Assembly: GCA_024516035.1 (NCBI GenBank)
Contig: CM044961.1
Span: forward strand, 6,197,515-6,261,514
DNA: 64,000 nt
Reading direction: 5' to 3'
Origin: Bactericera cockerelli
Taxonomy: Eukaryota > Arthropoda > Insecta > Hemiptera > Triozidae
Below are positions 52,079 through 62,222 of this stretch, in pieces. How positions within the stretch are numbered: the first letter of the stretch is position 1; the number at the start of each line of letters is the position of its first letter. The position numbers were made by a program, and so were the translations under genes. The notes under the pieces are model-generated. The model had not been told where the DNA came from. It worked only from the letters and a program-made list of their open reading frames with translations, and did not search any database.

Positions 52079-52236
52079 CTCTTTGACTGCCAGAGCTAAT
52101 CTTGACATGTTTCCTACCCGGCCAAACCAAATACGTGAACACTTCCCCTAAGTGTACTGGCACAACTCGAGTTGTGCCATGGCCGGGTGGGAAAGTGTAC
52201 TGGCACAACTCGAGTTGTGCCATGGCAGTCAAAGAG
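52079..52236. mobile_element. 158-bp TTAA MITE with duplicated 20-bp palindrome
   Basis: TTAA lies on each side (52075-52078, 52237-52240), with inverted ends CTCTTTGACTGCCA and TGGCAGTCAAAGAG. Inside, the perfect palindrome GGCACAACTCGAGTTGTGCC occurs twice in direct orientation (about 52160 and 52202), each followed by ATGGC. There is no coding capacity. The TTAA target suggests a piggyBac-like origin (inference). Confidence 0.75.
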
Positions 52237-52668
52237 TTAAATTATGCAGTGATTTCCTTGGCCTCTGTTAGTATTCCTGAAATTGAATTCAGAGAGCATT
52301 TTCATTGCTCATGGTGACATCAAACTGATCAATCCAGAAAATCTCTGAATAAAACTACACTGACAAAAATAAATGAACTTTTTCCAGTTTGAAGAATTTG
52401 TGTGTTTTGGCAAGAATTCTACACTTCCTTTCATCAAAAACTTCACTACTCAAATTTCCAATGACTATAACACAGGCATCGACCGGCAAATTGGTATCAG
52501 GACATTCTATTTTCATCAATAAAATTGATAGTATTGTAGAGAAAAAGAAATGAAAAACAGAAAAGTGAAGAAAAAAAATATCACAAAAAGTAAACAAAAT
52601 AACAATAAAGGTAGAAATCGCGAAGGACAATATGTAAAATATTGATAAACTACACATTTTAACAGTTT
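52237..52668. other. Unassigned spacer
   Basis: No gene. A minus-strand frame (52355-52657) is hydrophobic and low-complexity, with no family match. Confidence 0.45.
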
Positions 52669-53577
52669 AAGTGTATTTTCTGTACTTAATCTCCCCCAAT
52701 CTCGCATCAGCTGATCACAGATTAAGGATTTCTCCTCACGGCTTGTTCTTATTTCTCCTCCAATCTTAACCCGACGTTTTCGTCAGATCGAGATCAACGC
52801 CATTTTGAAATCAATTTGACTTTGAGGTTGACCTTCAGCAGATCTTTATTATTTGTTTATGTTTTCATAAATTTACATTGAATAAACTTTTTTGATTTAC
52901 TATCGATGACTAGGTTACTTTAAACCAGTTTAGGTATTAGGTTCTAGTTTGAATTTTGAGCCAGATTTAAGATTAGGAATTGTACAGGTATCAAAGTTCA
53001 TTGTTGATAATGAAAGTACCTTTTATTAACATCCTCAATTTACATATTTCGCCGAAAATGAATGCATAATGTACAGAATGCTAGCTCGAGTTTCCCTTTT
53101 GCATTACCTTTATAAATCTCAAGTGTACATTTGTTCTACATCTGGAAAGCAAGACGCTGTGTAGTATAAGGACAATCACGTCTGAGAAATTCTCATGAAA
53201 AAAATCAAGGCAGTTTTCAATTTACAAAATAGCACTGGTTCAAGCTGCAGTGATCGTTAACTCTGCTGTTTGTTGAATGCACCAAATTTTCTGAACAGTC
53301 TATGGAATAGTAACTTGATTTACATCAAAATTTGAGAAAAAGTAGGTAATGAAACTCTCGCAGAAATCTAAATAGTCATAATAAGGTATTCAGATAGTTG
53401 AATTTTCCAATTCTATGAAATATTCTTATCAATCCTTATCAGTAATCTTTATTTACATTTCACTGTGAGAAGCTAGCCCTTAATTTAAGTTTCTCTGATA
53501 TTATCGCTAGAGCGCGTCGAGGCGTTCTGATCTCTACAGATCGAGATTGGGGGAGATTAAGTACAGAAAATACACTT
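52669..53577. mobile_element. Candidate DNA transposon remnant with 36-bp terminal inverted repeats
   Basis: 52669-52704 and 53542-53577 are perfect reverse complements over 36 bases (starting AAGTGTATTTTCTGTACTTA and ending CCCCCAATCTCG on the left). The ~840 bp between are AT-rich and show no transposase. I see no convincing target-site duplication. Confidence 0.5.
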
Positions 53578-54252
53578 CTTGAGAAACCCTGGCGGCCATC
53601 TTTCTTTTTGATCCAATGGTATTTGCACCAAAGATCCTCACTCCCGGAATCCCACTGACATTTTGATCCGCAATGCTGCGCAACGTTTCATGCTCCATTT
53701 ATTAAACGAGATTGAACCATTTCGCAATGCTGTGCAACACTTCCCGTTTAAAGTTCGATTCAAATAGTTGCGCATCATTGCGCAACAAAATGTTGCACCT
53801 ATTGGGATCCTGGCTTTATAAATCTGTCTGTGTCGTGATTTGGTGACTTGCAAGATGGTTGCAGGGCGGGAATTGAAAAAGACAAAAGTGGAAACTCCCC
53901 AACATGTTCAGTGAACTTTTTTGTACAGTTTCCAGATTCTTTCATCTAATGAATAATGTTTCTCTTTTTACATTTTAGTGTCATAAATATTATACTAGCG
54001 TCGTTCCAGGAAATCCGAAATAATTTCCGAAAGAATTTTGACCGCCAGAAAGCGGACTTTGGCGTAAACTATGAGATCGAAAAATTTATGGGAATCGAAC
54101 CCCCTTAATTTATGTATGAAACTTCATATTTATTTAAAAACTTGGTTAGCTCAACTCCTATCCTCCAGGCTTTATTAGGTATGTTGTTGAGGAGACGTTC
54201 TTCTACAACTGTGTCAAAATTGGCTAGTACACAGTACACTAATTTATTATTT
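53578..54252. other. Spacer with repeated TGCGCAA motifs
   Basis: Positions 53666-53800 contain AATGCTGCGCAAC, AATGCTGTGCAAC, GTTGCGCATCATTGCGCAAC. The last is a near-palindrome with stem GTTGCGCA. I cannot assign it. Confidence 0.4.
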
Positions 54253-54292
54253 TTTTTTACTTTCCTTATCCTATAATAAGGAAAGTATTGTA
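54253..54292 (+). repeat. Family G terminal hairpin stub
   Basis: ACTTTCCTTATCC, then TATAATAAGGAAAGTATTG, the start of family G, ending abruptly. Confidence 0.7.
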
Positions 54293-54299
54293 TTTTCTT

Positions 54300-54520
54300 T
54301 ATTTGGGTAATTTTTTGCTTAGGGTCGGCATTGTTCTGATGAAGTCTTGTTCTCCACTTGCTTCTCTCTCAAATCTTCTTCTACTTTTTTTCTCCACCTA
54401 AACTTAGGCCTCCCGCCTTGACTCCTGTCCTCCATCACTTGTTTCTTAATTTTCCTACTTACATAACGCGTATTTTTCTTTTGGATAATTTTTTTTTCCA
54501 ACTTTGGTATTTCCAAATAT
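54300..54520 (-). pseudogene. Short LINE reverse-transcriptase C-terminal remnant
   Basis: The minus-strand frame reads KIKKQVMEDRSQGGRPKFRW, then RKKVEEDLREKQVENKTSSE. A GRPxxRWxxxVEEDL-type stretch is common at the C-terminus of reverse transcriptases of non-LTR elements. Only about 50 residues remain. Confidence 0.4.
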
Positions 54521-54840
54521 TTCTATTTTACTCCAAATATTTCCAGTTTAGCTTCCCCACTATTCGTTAAAGAAAAATGCGTTTCGGTACTTTTAGAGAT
54601 AAACAATGGACTTGACCTATAAAAGAACTGGAAGCAAGAATTTTATAAATCCATTTTAGTTAACCAAACTGAAATAAGATTTTTCCTCTTCTTAATTAAT
54701 ATATTTTTTGTTTGGCTTTCCTTGCTGTAGTAGCTATATGAGCTACACCCAATTTTACTTCCGATGAATGACTAATATTAGAAATAATAACAATATTTAC
54801 TCTTTTGATGGATGACCCAGGGCCAGTAGACGACGTGTCT
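54521..54840. other. Unassigned spacer
   Basis: Ends with GGGCCAGTAGACGACGTGTC, a piece of the tandem repeat that follows. Confidence 0.5.
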
Positions 54841-55583
54841 CATTGAAATCTTAAAAAATAAATAAGAACCCACAACCCACCAGAAAACCGATTAGAGTGG
54901 AAAGGGCCAGTAGACGACGTGTCTTAGGATGGTGGAGATAAACAGACCATAGCAGGAACACTGAGCTCCAGACAGCGGTACTTCAACAACATGGAATCGG
55001 AGTGGATATGGTGGATTATCACAACCAAGAAGCAAGCCGCTTCAAACTAGTCGTAGCCGAAGCGGTAAGGGGTCTGTTACTGTTGAGTTACCAGTGGCGG
55101 TGATAAGGAAACCAGTTTATTTTCTCTTTCAATTTATTTGCAGTGCATACTTACAACTTAATTAGTAACATCCCTCTCATTGAAATCTTAAAAAATAAAT
55201 AAGAACCCACAACCCACCAGAAAACCGATTAGAGTGGAAAGGGCCAGTAGACGACGTGTCTTAGAATGGTGGAGATAAACAGACCATAGCAGGAACACTG
55301 AGCTCCAGACAGCGGCCTGGTACTTCAACAACATGGAATCGGAGTGGATATGGTGGATTATCACAACCAAGAAGCAAGCCGCTTCAAACTAGTCGTAGCC
55401 GAAGCGGTAAGGGGTCTGTTACTGTTGAGTTACCAGTGGCGGTGATAAGGAAACCCGTTTATTTTCTCTTTCAATTTATTTGCAGTGCACACTTACAACT
55501 TAATTAGTAACATCCCTCTCATTGAAATCTTAAAAAAATAAATAAGAACCCACAACCCACCAGAAAACCGATTAGAGTGGAAA
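54841..55583. repeat. ~340-bp tandem repeat, 2.2 copies
   Basis: CATTGAAATCTTAAAAAATA starts at 54841, 55178 and 55520, so the periods are 337 and 342. Unit landmarks are CCACCAGAAAACCGATTAGA, GGGCCAGTAGACGACGTGTC, GAACACTGAGCTCCAGACAG, ATGGAATCGGAGTGGATATG and GTTACCAGTGGCGGTGATAA. The copies are nearly identical, so the duplication is recent or is an assembly effect. Confidence 0.9.
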
Positions 55584-57118
55584 TGATACATTATTTAAAC
55601 CAATGCTAAACCCATCACTGAAGTTAGGCTGCTTCGAGCTAGGAGAGTTAGCCCCAACTTACTTTCGAAACCAAACGTGGTAAAAATGGCATCATGTTCG
55701 ACATGTATTCCGGCCCCGTTGAACAAACAACTAAATAAATTTATTATTAGACCTTTAAATATATGTCCCCACCCTTTGAATAGAAAAGCAATAAAAAAAG
55801 CAAAGATAATCATTGTAGTGTCCAACTAACAAAGAAGTGTTTATTTAAATAAATATATTTCGCAACATAAAAAATATTCAATTTGACAATCCAATTACAT
55901 TATTTAAGAATAAATTAATAGATCGTCATATAACTACATCACTAAAAATATCAAAACACATATGAGTAGGAAGATCAAAGTCAGCAAATAGTTCGAATGA
56001 GGGTAGCAATTTGCTTATAGCTGACCTGTTAGAACCCTATTAATTCATAGTTATCATTTTTCTCCATCCATTTTTCAATTCTATCTCACACTCTTTGGCC
56101 ATAGTAAAATAACCAATTTCAGTACCACTTATAAATTAAACGGGTTTTCATAAACAGGCCACTTATGAGCATTGAAAGACCATTCAAAGACATTAGAAAT
56201 GCCTTTAAAGAACATTTTCAATGCCTCTTAAAGCGCATTTTAAATCCCTTGAAAAAAAAACCTTCAGAATATTCACACTATATGCCTTGGCACCCAACCA
56301 TCACTGAACTTCCCCACCTACGATTGGCACAGCTTTCAACTATGAGCAAGTTGAGCAACACAATTATGGCTTCCACAAGGAACAGGTATTGGGCCCAATA
56401 ACCTGTTTTCCCTATACACAGATTTGATAATATGTGTTGTTCGTTTCATTGTTTTACACCCTAAATGAAACAATATAAAATATTATACTACCCAAAAATC
56501 AACCTTGCTGTAGATCAATCTTAAGTACATATTATTAAAATAATTTGCGAGTTTGCCTTTCCCTTTTCTGCCGTATAACAGCAATAGAAATCAAAGAATA
56601 TCTTTTCGTATAAATACGAAAATATATTTATTTCTTCAATTGATACCACAACCACATCTTAATTTCGTGTCACCAGTTACGTGTAGGAGTTACAACAAAA
56701 AATTACGAGTATATCGAGACTACTACTGTCATGTTTAAAAGTTCCAAGTCTTATTTCTAGTCTTATGAGACCTGCACACAAAAATCAAATGAAAAATGAA
56801 CAACAATGCTCTCACACAGGTTTCAGTGGTATTCTATTCTAGATAATACTATAGAAATAGACATTCTTTTGCATAATTTAGGTCGTACAAAGTTTAAACT
56901 CTATCAATACACCTAATGTAGGTCAAAGAGAGTCAACAAAGTTCATCGAAGGTCATTGTTTGTTCAAATTCCATTTGTTTGCCTCACTCTAGTATGCACA
57001 ATTCGAATTTATGAATATGAAAAATTAATACTGAGGCAATTTGGGGTCCCAAAAATGAAACCCTTTCAGTAGATATCTTATTTTCACTCCTATCTTCTTA
57101 TTTAAATTTGCCTTTTAC
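55584..57118. other. Intergenic region downstream of the takeout-like gene
   Basis: AT-rich with no gene that I can support. Frames at 55595-55825 (minus) and 56165-56401 (plus) lack family features. AATAAA on the minus strand at 56627-56632 is a possible, distant poly(A) signal for the takeout-like gene. Confidence 0.4.
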
Positions 57119-57250
57119 CAAACATACTTGGAGTCGGCACTGTTCAACCTCATGGTTGACATTGGTTGGTTGTGGCTTATTGGTTGGATGTGGCTCGAAT
57201 GAAGAAAAGCCTGTTTCGTGGAATGCCCTTTAACTCCATCTGCGTTTGTA
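57119..57250 (-). repeat. Family F SINE 3' fragment next to the takeout-like stop codon
   Basis: GGCACTGTTCAACCTCATGG, TTGACATTGGTTGGTTGTGG match the 3' end of the elements at 27150 and 29431 in reverse. It ends within about 40-100 bases of the stop codon, so it lies in the 3' UTR. Confidence 0.55.
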
Positions 57251-57290
57251 CTTTCTGTTCGGTTCCCTATAGCAGTGCAAGCGACGCTGT

Positions 57291-57442
57291 CTATAGGGGG
57301 AATATGCTGTCGATGGGTGTCTTGATGAAGATCCTGTTGGTGATTTCCTTGAAGGCGGCGGCCAGGTTGGCTTCGAAAGCTGGCTGCATTTCCGCGAGCA
57401 GAATCTCCCAGTTGTCGTTCAGGAATTTGTTCATGTTGTCGC
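57291..57442 (-). CDS. Takeout/JHBP-like protein, last coding exon
   Basis: Acceptor CTTCTCCCAG|GCGAC; stop TAG at 57291-57293. It encodes (G)DNMNKFLNDNWEILLAEM, QPAFEANLAAAFKEITNRIF, then IKTPIDSIFPL. The NxFLNxNWxxLxxExxPxxE...F pattern followed by a short I/F-P end is the standard C-terminal helix of the takeout/JHBP family. Confidence 0.85.
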
Positions 57443-60400
57443 CTGGGAGAAGAGGGGAAGAAGGGATTAAAAACTGAAATTAGTTGAGCTAAGTAGGCGA
57501 CGACAATAAGGACCCTAGACCTAGACCCTAGCCCTAGAGTGTTTTGTAAAATAAAGCTGATTTTGCCCCAGAACCGCTTTTGCATTACTTCAGGGAACTT
57601 ATCCTGAACCTTTACAAACATACCATTCAGGAAACGGAAAAACTCGATCAAAATTTTACTTAAACAATTAATACACAAAAAATATCACCAATAAATGAAA
57701 CTCTAGACTGTGAGAGTGAATGGACTCTTTAGTCTCATTAAACCAGGATAAACATGGTATTTTTAAATACCTAGTTGAAAAATTGTTACAGAGAGTCTTT
57801 TTGTTGATAAAGTTAATTTATTGAAAAATGCAACAAAATTCAGTGCTTTACTTTAGTTTCATATCAGTTTGCCAGCTAAAGCAATCTATTTTTAAGTTAA
57901 AAGTTATCATATTTGTGTTAATCACAATCGTGATATCACAACTACTCGAACTCGCCTTGCTAAATATTTGCTTAACTTGGGACTTGAACCACCGACCTCC
58001 AGGTTACAAGTCCGCCGCCTTGTCGATCAAGCTACTGAGGTCGGTAGCTAAAGCAATCTATTATAAGCTAGAGCTGGCTCTCATCTTTATTATTTTTAGA
58101 ATAAATATATATAAGTATTTGTAAAAACACAGTTCAGTGACCTATTTTCGTAGCACGGGCGGGAATCGAACCCGTGTCTCGCACTTACCCAGAGCTTTGT
58201 CCCCGTTGAACAAATTCTCGAGCTTCACGTAGAGTCTGGAGGCTTTCAGCTTGAAGATGAACTCCTCAACTTTCCAGTAGGTTTTGCCGTCTTTCTGGAT
58301 CGGCTTGCAGTGGATGGCCATGTGAGCTCTGAAGTTAGCTGGAGAAGAAAAGAAAGCAAGGTTAGGTTATATTCGTTTGAGTCCCGGTCGGAGCGGATTT
58401 GTTTTTCTTTCAAATATGAGTATTTCACAGCCTTTTATATTTTGTAGCTATGAAACAGGAGCTACTGTATACGCTTCTGGTCTGTGTTGGAGCCTGCCCA
58501 ACCCGTAATTTGAACGCAATAACCAATCAGAGTGCGTTGTGTGACAGTTGAAAGGGAGATTATGAGAGTGGAGAGTGTTTCTGGAACGGGCTACTGCTGA
58601 CCAAGTGGTAAAGAAATACGAGAAAGAAAAATATTTACGATATGTCTTGCACATTACATACCCACAAAGTATTACGGCGCGCATACAAAATTCTCGCAAA
58701 GACATTATTCAATCTTATCAGATATTGTATATCTACTTAGCTCCCGTCTCATACGGGTTGGAAGTAATGAAATTAAAATTAAAATCAACCCCTTTAATTT
58801 AATGATGCTGTCCAAGAGAACGTCTTGACCACGGATGCTGTTGTTGTAGTAGAGTCGTAGCTAACGCTCAAGATGGTGGATGGTCTCTCGCCAGGATTTT
58901 CCCGGCTTGTCCTATCCCATAGAACCAAAGAACTAACCACGGGATTTAAAAAAAATCTCCTCAAGACTATTTTACCGAACCTAATATAGTTAATATATTA
59001 ATTCTAATTATTTAGTTTTAAGCTAGTAGATATGTTCTTAGTTCATAAGATATGACGTTGTATACACTCGACCATCAATATTTTATGTATAGTAGACGAG
59101 ATTTAGCATGTCACATGTATCTTATTTATTTTTATATATTAACACTTTTTTTAAAAACCAATCAACAACAAAAAATTAATAACAATAAATCAAAAAAAAA
59201 AAACTTAGAAGTATGTATAAAAAAATAAAGAACAATATTAATTTTTAATTACAATTGTTTTGGCGCCGAGTAAGGATACCAAAGAGAGGAAATGTACGGA
59301 GGCTCTAGGTTTACAAATCTACCTTAAGAATGTATTTTTCTCTTTAAGAATGTTTTTTTCTCTTTCTCCAACAACTCGGACAAGGGTGCGAATTAATGTA
59401 AAAAAAACAATAGAGGGTCATGTTGTCTCAAGCCGCATGTTCATAAAATCGTACACTGCGCATCCATGATTCATATGACATGCCAGATCTAGTCTACTAT
59501 ACAATAAAATATTTTTTTTTAAACATAAAAAAGATGAGTGTTTCACAGTCTTTTTTATTTCGTAGCCATGAAACAGGAGCTACTGTAGACGCTTGAGGTC
59601 TGTGTTGTAGCCTGCCCACACCGTAGTATGCCTCCCCTCTGATGGGCGAGAAGTGACACAATACTTCCCATTTAGGTGCTGGGTCAACACGAGCTCACCG
59701 GAAGGTATCCCTTACAAACAAGTGTAACCAAATTTTGAATACAAATTTTTGTCGGCTCGGGGGTTCGAACCCGGGACCTTCCGCATGGCAAGCGAGTGCT
59801 TAACCACTGAGCTAATCGCGCGCTCACTTGAACCACCGACTTCCATGGTTAAAAGCCCGCCGACCGCCGCCTTACTGATTAAGCTACTGAGGTCGGTTAT
59901 TTTATGTACAATAAAATGATTTATTTTTATTATATCATCTTGGGGACACTAGAGTTTTCAATATAAAGCCTTTTTAGCGTTCTGAACCTTTTAAGAACTT
60001 ACTCAGGGTCAGGTTGGCCTTTCCAAATCCTACAATAGGTAGAATGAGAATGCTCCCCTTGATCTTGTAGTGTCCATCCAGAACTATGGGTTTGTCCAGG
60101 TCAGCGTCCAGTGAGATCTTGTAGCTGGAAAGAGATGGAGAAATATGTAAAATTAAGAAGTGACTCGTAATCCAGAGGTCGCGGGTTCGAAACCCGGCCG
60201 GAACATGACAAGTCATCCATTTGAGATTTTGACCACATAATAATATGTCTTGGGCTTATTACTGGAATAATGGGCACATAATAATACGTATTGGGCTTAC
60301 TACTGGAATAATGGGACTTAGGGTCGTACTATGAAACAGGATTATTAAATCTAAGCCGACTTTTAGATTTTATCATCTGACCAATAGGTACTTCGCGTGC

Positions 60401-61031
60401 ACTGGTAGTCAAGTGGTCAACGCACTAGGTAATCCAGGTAGCGTAGGGATCCTTTGGTTCGAATTCCACCCAGTGCATGAATTTTTCCTGATTCATTTGA
60501 GTTTGTGAACAGATAATAATAAGACTCTGAAGGTTAGGTGGTAGAAAATGGTTCGAGCATTAACCTCGCCTGGTTCTAGGTAGTTTGACGGTGGTTCAGT
60601 TACCGTTTGGGCTGTGGTATTGTAAACAGACAACTCCTCAGAGGACAAACTCAGCCAAACTAATCTTCGATTAAACTATAACTGCGTGGGTGGTATCTGG
60701 ATCCACGAATCCTCAAAGATACCGCTTGAATGATGGCAAATTGAATTTTTGTTTTAATTCAACCAACAACTTGCGAGTATGCTTTTTTTCACTTTACCGC
60801 TAATGTATTTGCCAATCTTTTTGCGAACATTTAAAGTTGTAAAAAATATCAGAACATAATCTTACTTCTCCAAGTCGGCAGACATACTCTTCACTTTGGC
60901 GCTAGTGATTCCCAAAATGTTCAAGTCGTGGAACTTCAAATCGATCGCGATGGGACTTCCTTTGCCCTGTTCAATGTTGAAGGTCTTCAGTAGCAGGGGG
61001 TCTAGTGGGGCAATCCCGTACTGGGGAACAC
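57291..61031 (-). CDS. Takeout/juvenile-hormone-binding-protein family gene, 5' end missing
   Basis: Four exons (57291-57442, 58189-58338, 60003-60124, 60866-61031) join in phase to about 196 residues. Family members are normally about 240-260 residues: secreted carriers with a long curved alpha/beta fold binding a hydrophobic ligand such as juvenile hormone. Visible features are the GVPQYGIAPLDPLLL segment near the N-terminal part, alternating beta-strand text such as GHYKIKGSILILPIVGFGKA, HCKPIQKDGKTYWKVEEF, and the C-terminal NDNW helix. Missing are the signal peptide and the first ~50 residues with the usual cysteine pair; the exon(s) should lie above 61031 on the minus strand but I could not find them in 61032-64000. 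No frameshift or stop is seen in the part present. Whether this member binds juvenile hormone cannot be told. Confidence 0.8.
57443..57909. other. Takeout-like intron, 3'-most, first part
   Basis: Contains an ACCCTAGACCTAGACCCTAG run near 57510. Nothing else is supported. Confidence 0.5.
57910..58045 (-). repeat. tRNA-like SINE (family E), inverted, complete
   Basis: ATCGTGATATCACAACTACT, GGGACTTGAACCACCGACC, AGGTTACAAGTCCGCCGCC, GTCGATCAAGCTACTGAGG. Best copy of the family. CTAAAGCAATCTATT occurs before (57876) and after (58048), consistent with a ~15-bp target-site duplication. Confidence 0.8.
58141..58188 (-). repeat. tRNA 3'-half-like sequence abutting a splice donor
   Basis: The minus strand reads GTAAGTGCGAGACACGGGTT then CGATTCCCGCCCGTGCTACG: a T-arm-like GGGTTCGATTCCC with a matching acceptor-like end, starting right at the intron's first bases. 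No 5' half is present. Confidence 0.45.
58189..58338 (-). CDS. Takeout/JHBP-like protein, exon n-1
   Basis: Acceptor TTCTTCTCCAG|CTAACTTC and donor GCTCTGG|GTAAGT; 150 nt. It reads (T)NFRAHMAIHCKPIQKDGK, TYWKVEEFIFKLKASRLYVK, then LENLFNGDKALG. The phases match both neighbours. Confidence 0.85.
58414..58509 (-). repeat. Family B SINE fragment in intron
   Basis: AATATGAGTATTTCACAGCC, ATGAAACAGGAGCTACTGTA, GGTCTGTGTTGGAGCCTGCC: the 3' third of family B in reverse. Confidence 0.65.
58510..59531. other. Takeout-like intron, unassigned part
   Basis: Frames at 58575-58802 and 59260-59469 (plus) were looked at and carry no recognisable features. The rest is AT-rich. Confidence 0.45.
59532..59824 (-). 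repeat. tRNA-derived SINE (family B), inverted, complete
   Basis: AAGATGAGTGTTTCACAGTC, CATGAAACAGGAGCTACTGT, GCGAGAAGTGACACAATACT, GGGTTCGAACCCGGGACC, AGCGAGTGCTTAACCACTGA. Confidence 0.8.
59825..59897 (-). repeat. tRNA-like SINE head (family E), inverted
   Basis: CACTTGAACCACCGACTTCC, CCGCCTTACTGATTAAGC, TACTGAGGTCGG. It directly abuts the family B element. Confidence 0.65.
60003..60124 (-). CDS. Takeout/JHBP-like protein, exon n-2
   Basis: Acceptor TTTCCAG|CTACAAG and donor CCCTGA|GTAAGT; 122 nt. It reads (N)YKISLDADLDKPIVLDGH, YKIKGSILILPIVGFGKANL, TL(T). The G-x-Y-x-x-x-G-x-hydrophobic-LP-I-x-G-x-G text is characteristic of the family's central beta-sheet. Confidence 0.85.
60163..60320 (+). 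repeat. Family C SINE, 5'-truncated, with partial duplication
   Basis: GTAATCCAGAGGTCGCGGGT, TCGAAACCCGGCCGG, then two successive copies of CACATAATAATA(T/C)GT(C/A)TTGGGC and a TACTGGAATAATGGG block, so the 3' part is tandemly duplicated. Confidence 0.65.
60398..60575 (+). repeat. tRNA-derived SINE (family D)
   Basis: CACTGGTAGTCAAGTGGTCA, GGTAATCCAGGTAGCGTAGG, GGTTCGAATTCCACCCAGTG, AAGGTTAGGTGGTAGAAAAT. Confidence 0.75.
60576..60865. other. Takeout-like intron, unassigned part
   Basis: Nothing supported. Confidence 0.5.
60866..61031 (-). CDS. Takeout/JHBP-like protein, most upstream exon seen
   Basis: Acceptor TGTCCTCAG|GTGTTCC and donor TTGGAGAA|GTAAGA; 166 nt. It reads (G)VPQYGIAPLDPLLLKTFN, IEQGKGSPIAIDLKFHDLNI, LGITSAKVKSMSADLE(N). 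The G(I/V)P-x-(L/Y)-G(I/V)-x-P-L-D-P segment is a family hallmark, normally at about residues 45-60. It begins with two bases of a split Gly codon, so at least one exon precedes it. Confidence 0.85.
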
Positions 61032-61069
61032 CTGAGGACAGAAGAGGGAGGGACACATTAAAGGACGCC

Positions 61070-61070
<1 letters not shown>

Positions 61071-61125
<55 letters not shown>
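61071..61125. repeat. Poly(A) homopolymer, ~53 bases
   Basis: Long A run starting about 40 bases upstream of the exon at 61031, in the intron's 3' region. It extends the polypyrimidine context of that acceptor on the minus strand as poly(T). Confidence 0.95.
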
Positions 61126-61430
61126 GGGAAAAAAGAGAAAAAAAACCTTTCAAGTTAAATTTTTCAAAGCCCGACGCGCCGACCAAGTCAAAAAAATTTT
61201 TACAATTAAAATATACTTTAATTGTAAATATTTTCTTTTATATTTTTCCAACTGTTTTTGTTTCCTGTAATCAACGGTGGTGTGGAAGAGATGCCGAAGG
61301 CATTATCAGGCTTTAGTTATATTTATTTTATAACTTATTATTATGTTCATTGTATATAAAAAAAATTTTAAATAAAGCTTGATCCAATTGTTTATAAATA
61401 AAAATAAAATAAATAGTTTGAGTAAAGTGC
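61126..61430 (+). repeat. Spacer with degenerate LINE tail
   Basis: GTGTGGAAGAGATGCCGAAG, GCATTATCAGGCTTTAG and ATTTTAAATAAAGCTTGATC resemble the LINE 3' block, degraded. Confidence 0.45.
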
Positions 61431-61515
61431 TCCTCCCATTTTGAATTTTTACCACATAATAATACGTCTTGGGATTTTTGCTGGAATAACGGACTTGATA
61501 GTCCTAATAGGACAG
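61431..61515 (+). repeat. Family C SINE fragment
   Basis: TTTTACCACATAATAATACG, TGCTGGAATAACGGACTTGA. Confidence 0.55.
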
Positions 61516-62003
61516 TTTACATTACACCTCGGCCGAGGTGTGAAGAATACCCCTTATAGGTAACGGAAAACATAGTTCCCAAGTTCCCATGTATTTCATG
61601 TACTGTTATACTTTCTCTGTGAATACATTTTGGGAGAAATGCAGTTTCTTTGTGTTAACACATACATAGTTATGTAGCTGACAAAGCTGACATACATAAT
61701 CATGATTCATTGTCACATAGACTGATTCATATCCAGATGAATGAGAACTTGGTTAATTAATAGCACAGCTGTGCTTTTCAAAATACGAAACTCCTCTCAA
61801 TAAATTGCTTAATTATATCATTTGCTCAACTGGGATTTCATTCTTAATCCAATTATTTGCTCAACTGATGGAATTTCATGGCCTACTCAGAGTGCCTTTA
61901 ATAAGAGTGACACTTTATTTAACGAATAATTTCAATAAAAATTAAACATTAAAAATATTATTGACATTATTTTGTACAAAAATTTAGAACAAAAAAGAAA
62001 AAG
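61516..62003. other. Unassigned AT-rich spacer
   Basis: CTCGGCCGAGG, a short palindrome, lies near 61529. I searched here for the missing takeout-like N-terminal exon and saw none. Confidence 0.45.
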
Positions 62004-62222
62004 AAAAAAGAACAGACTAGCAATCCCAGTTCTCAAGCCAGGCCAGCTGGCAGATTCCAAATGGTTTAAGGGCTTCTAACGAAAAAGACCAAGTTCCCAT
62101 GATATTTGTTCGCACATAAATTGAATACATACGAGCCAACTCGTATGTGCTTCAGAACAAGCCAACTTTTAAACTAAAGTTGGCTAGAGACCATCAATCC
62201 CCCAGCTGTAGCCAAGCTGTAT
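62004..62222 (-). repeat. Family K element, inverted
   Basis: AACAGACTAGCAATCCCAGT, AAGCCAGGCCAGCTGGCAG, ACTAAAGTTGGCTAGAGACC, CCCCCAGCTGTAGCCAAGCT: the reverse complement of the 11480 element. Confidence 0.6.

Noticed and set aside
55595..55825. Minus-strand 76-codon hydrophobic frame
   Set aside because: No family resemblance, and the upstream part overlaps the end of the 340-bp tandem repeat.
58575..58802. Plus-strand 75-codon frame in the takeout-like intron
   Set aside because: No recognisable features and no splice partners; about the size expected by chance in this amount of sequence.
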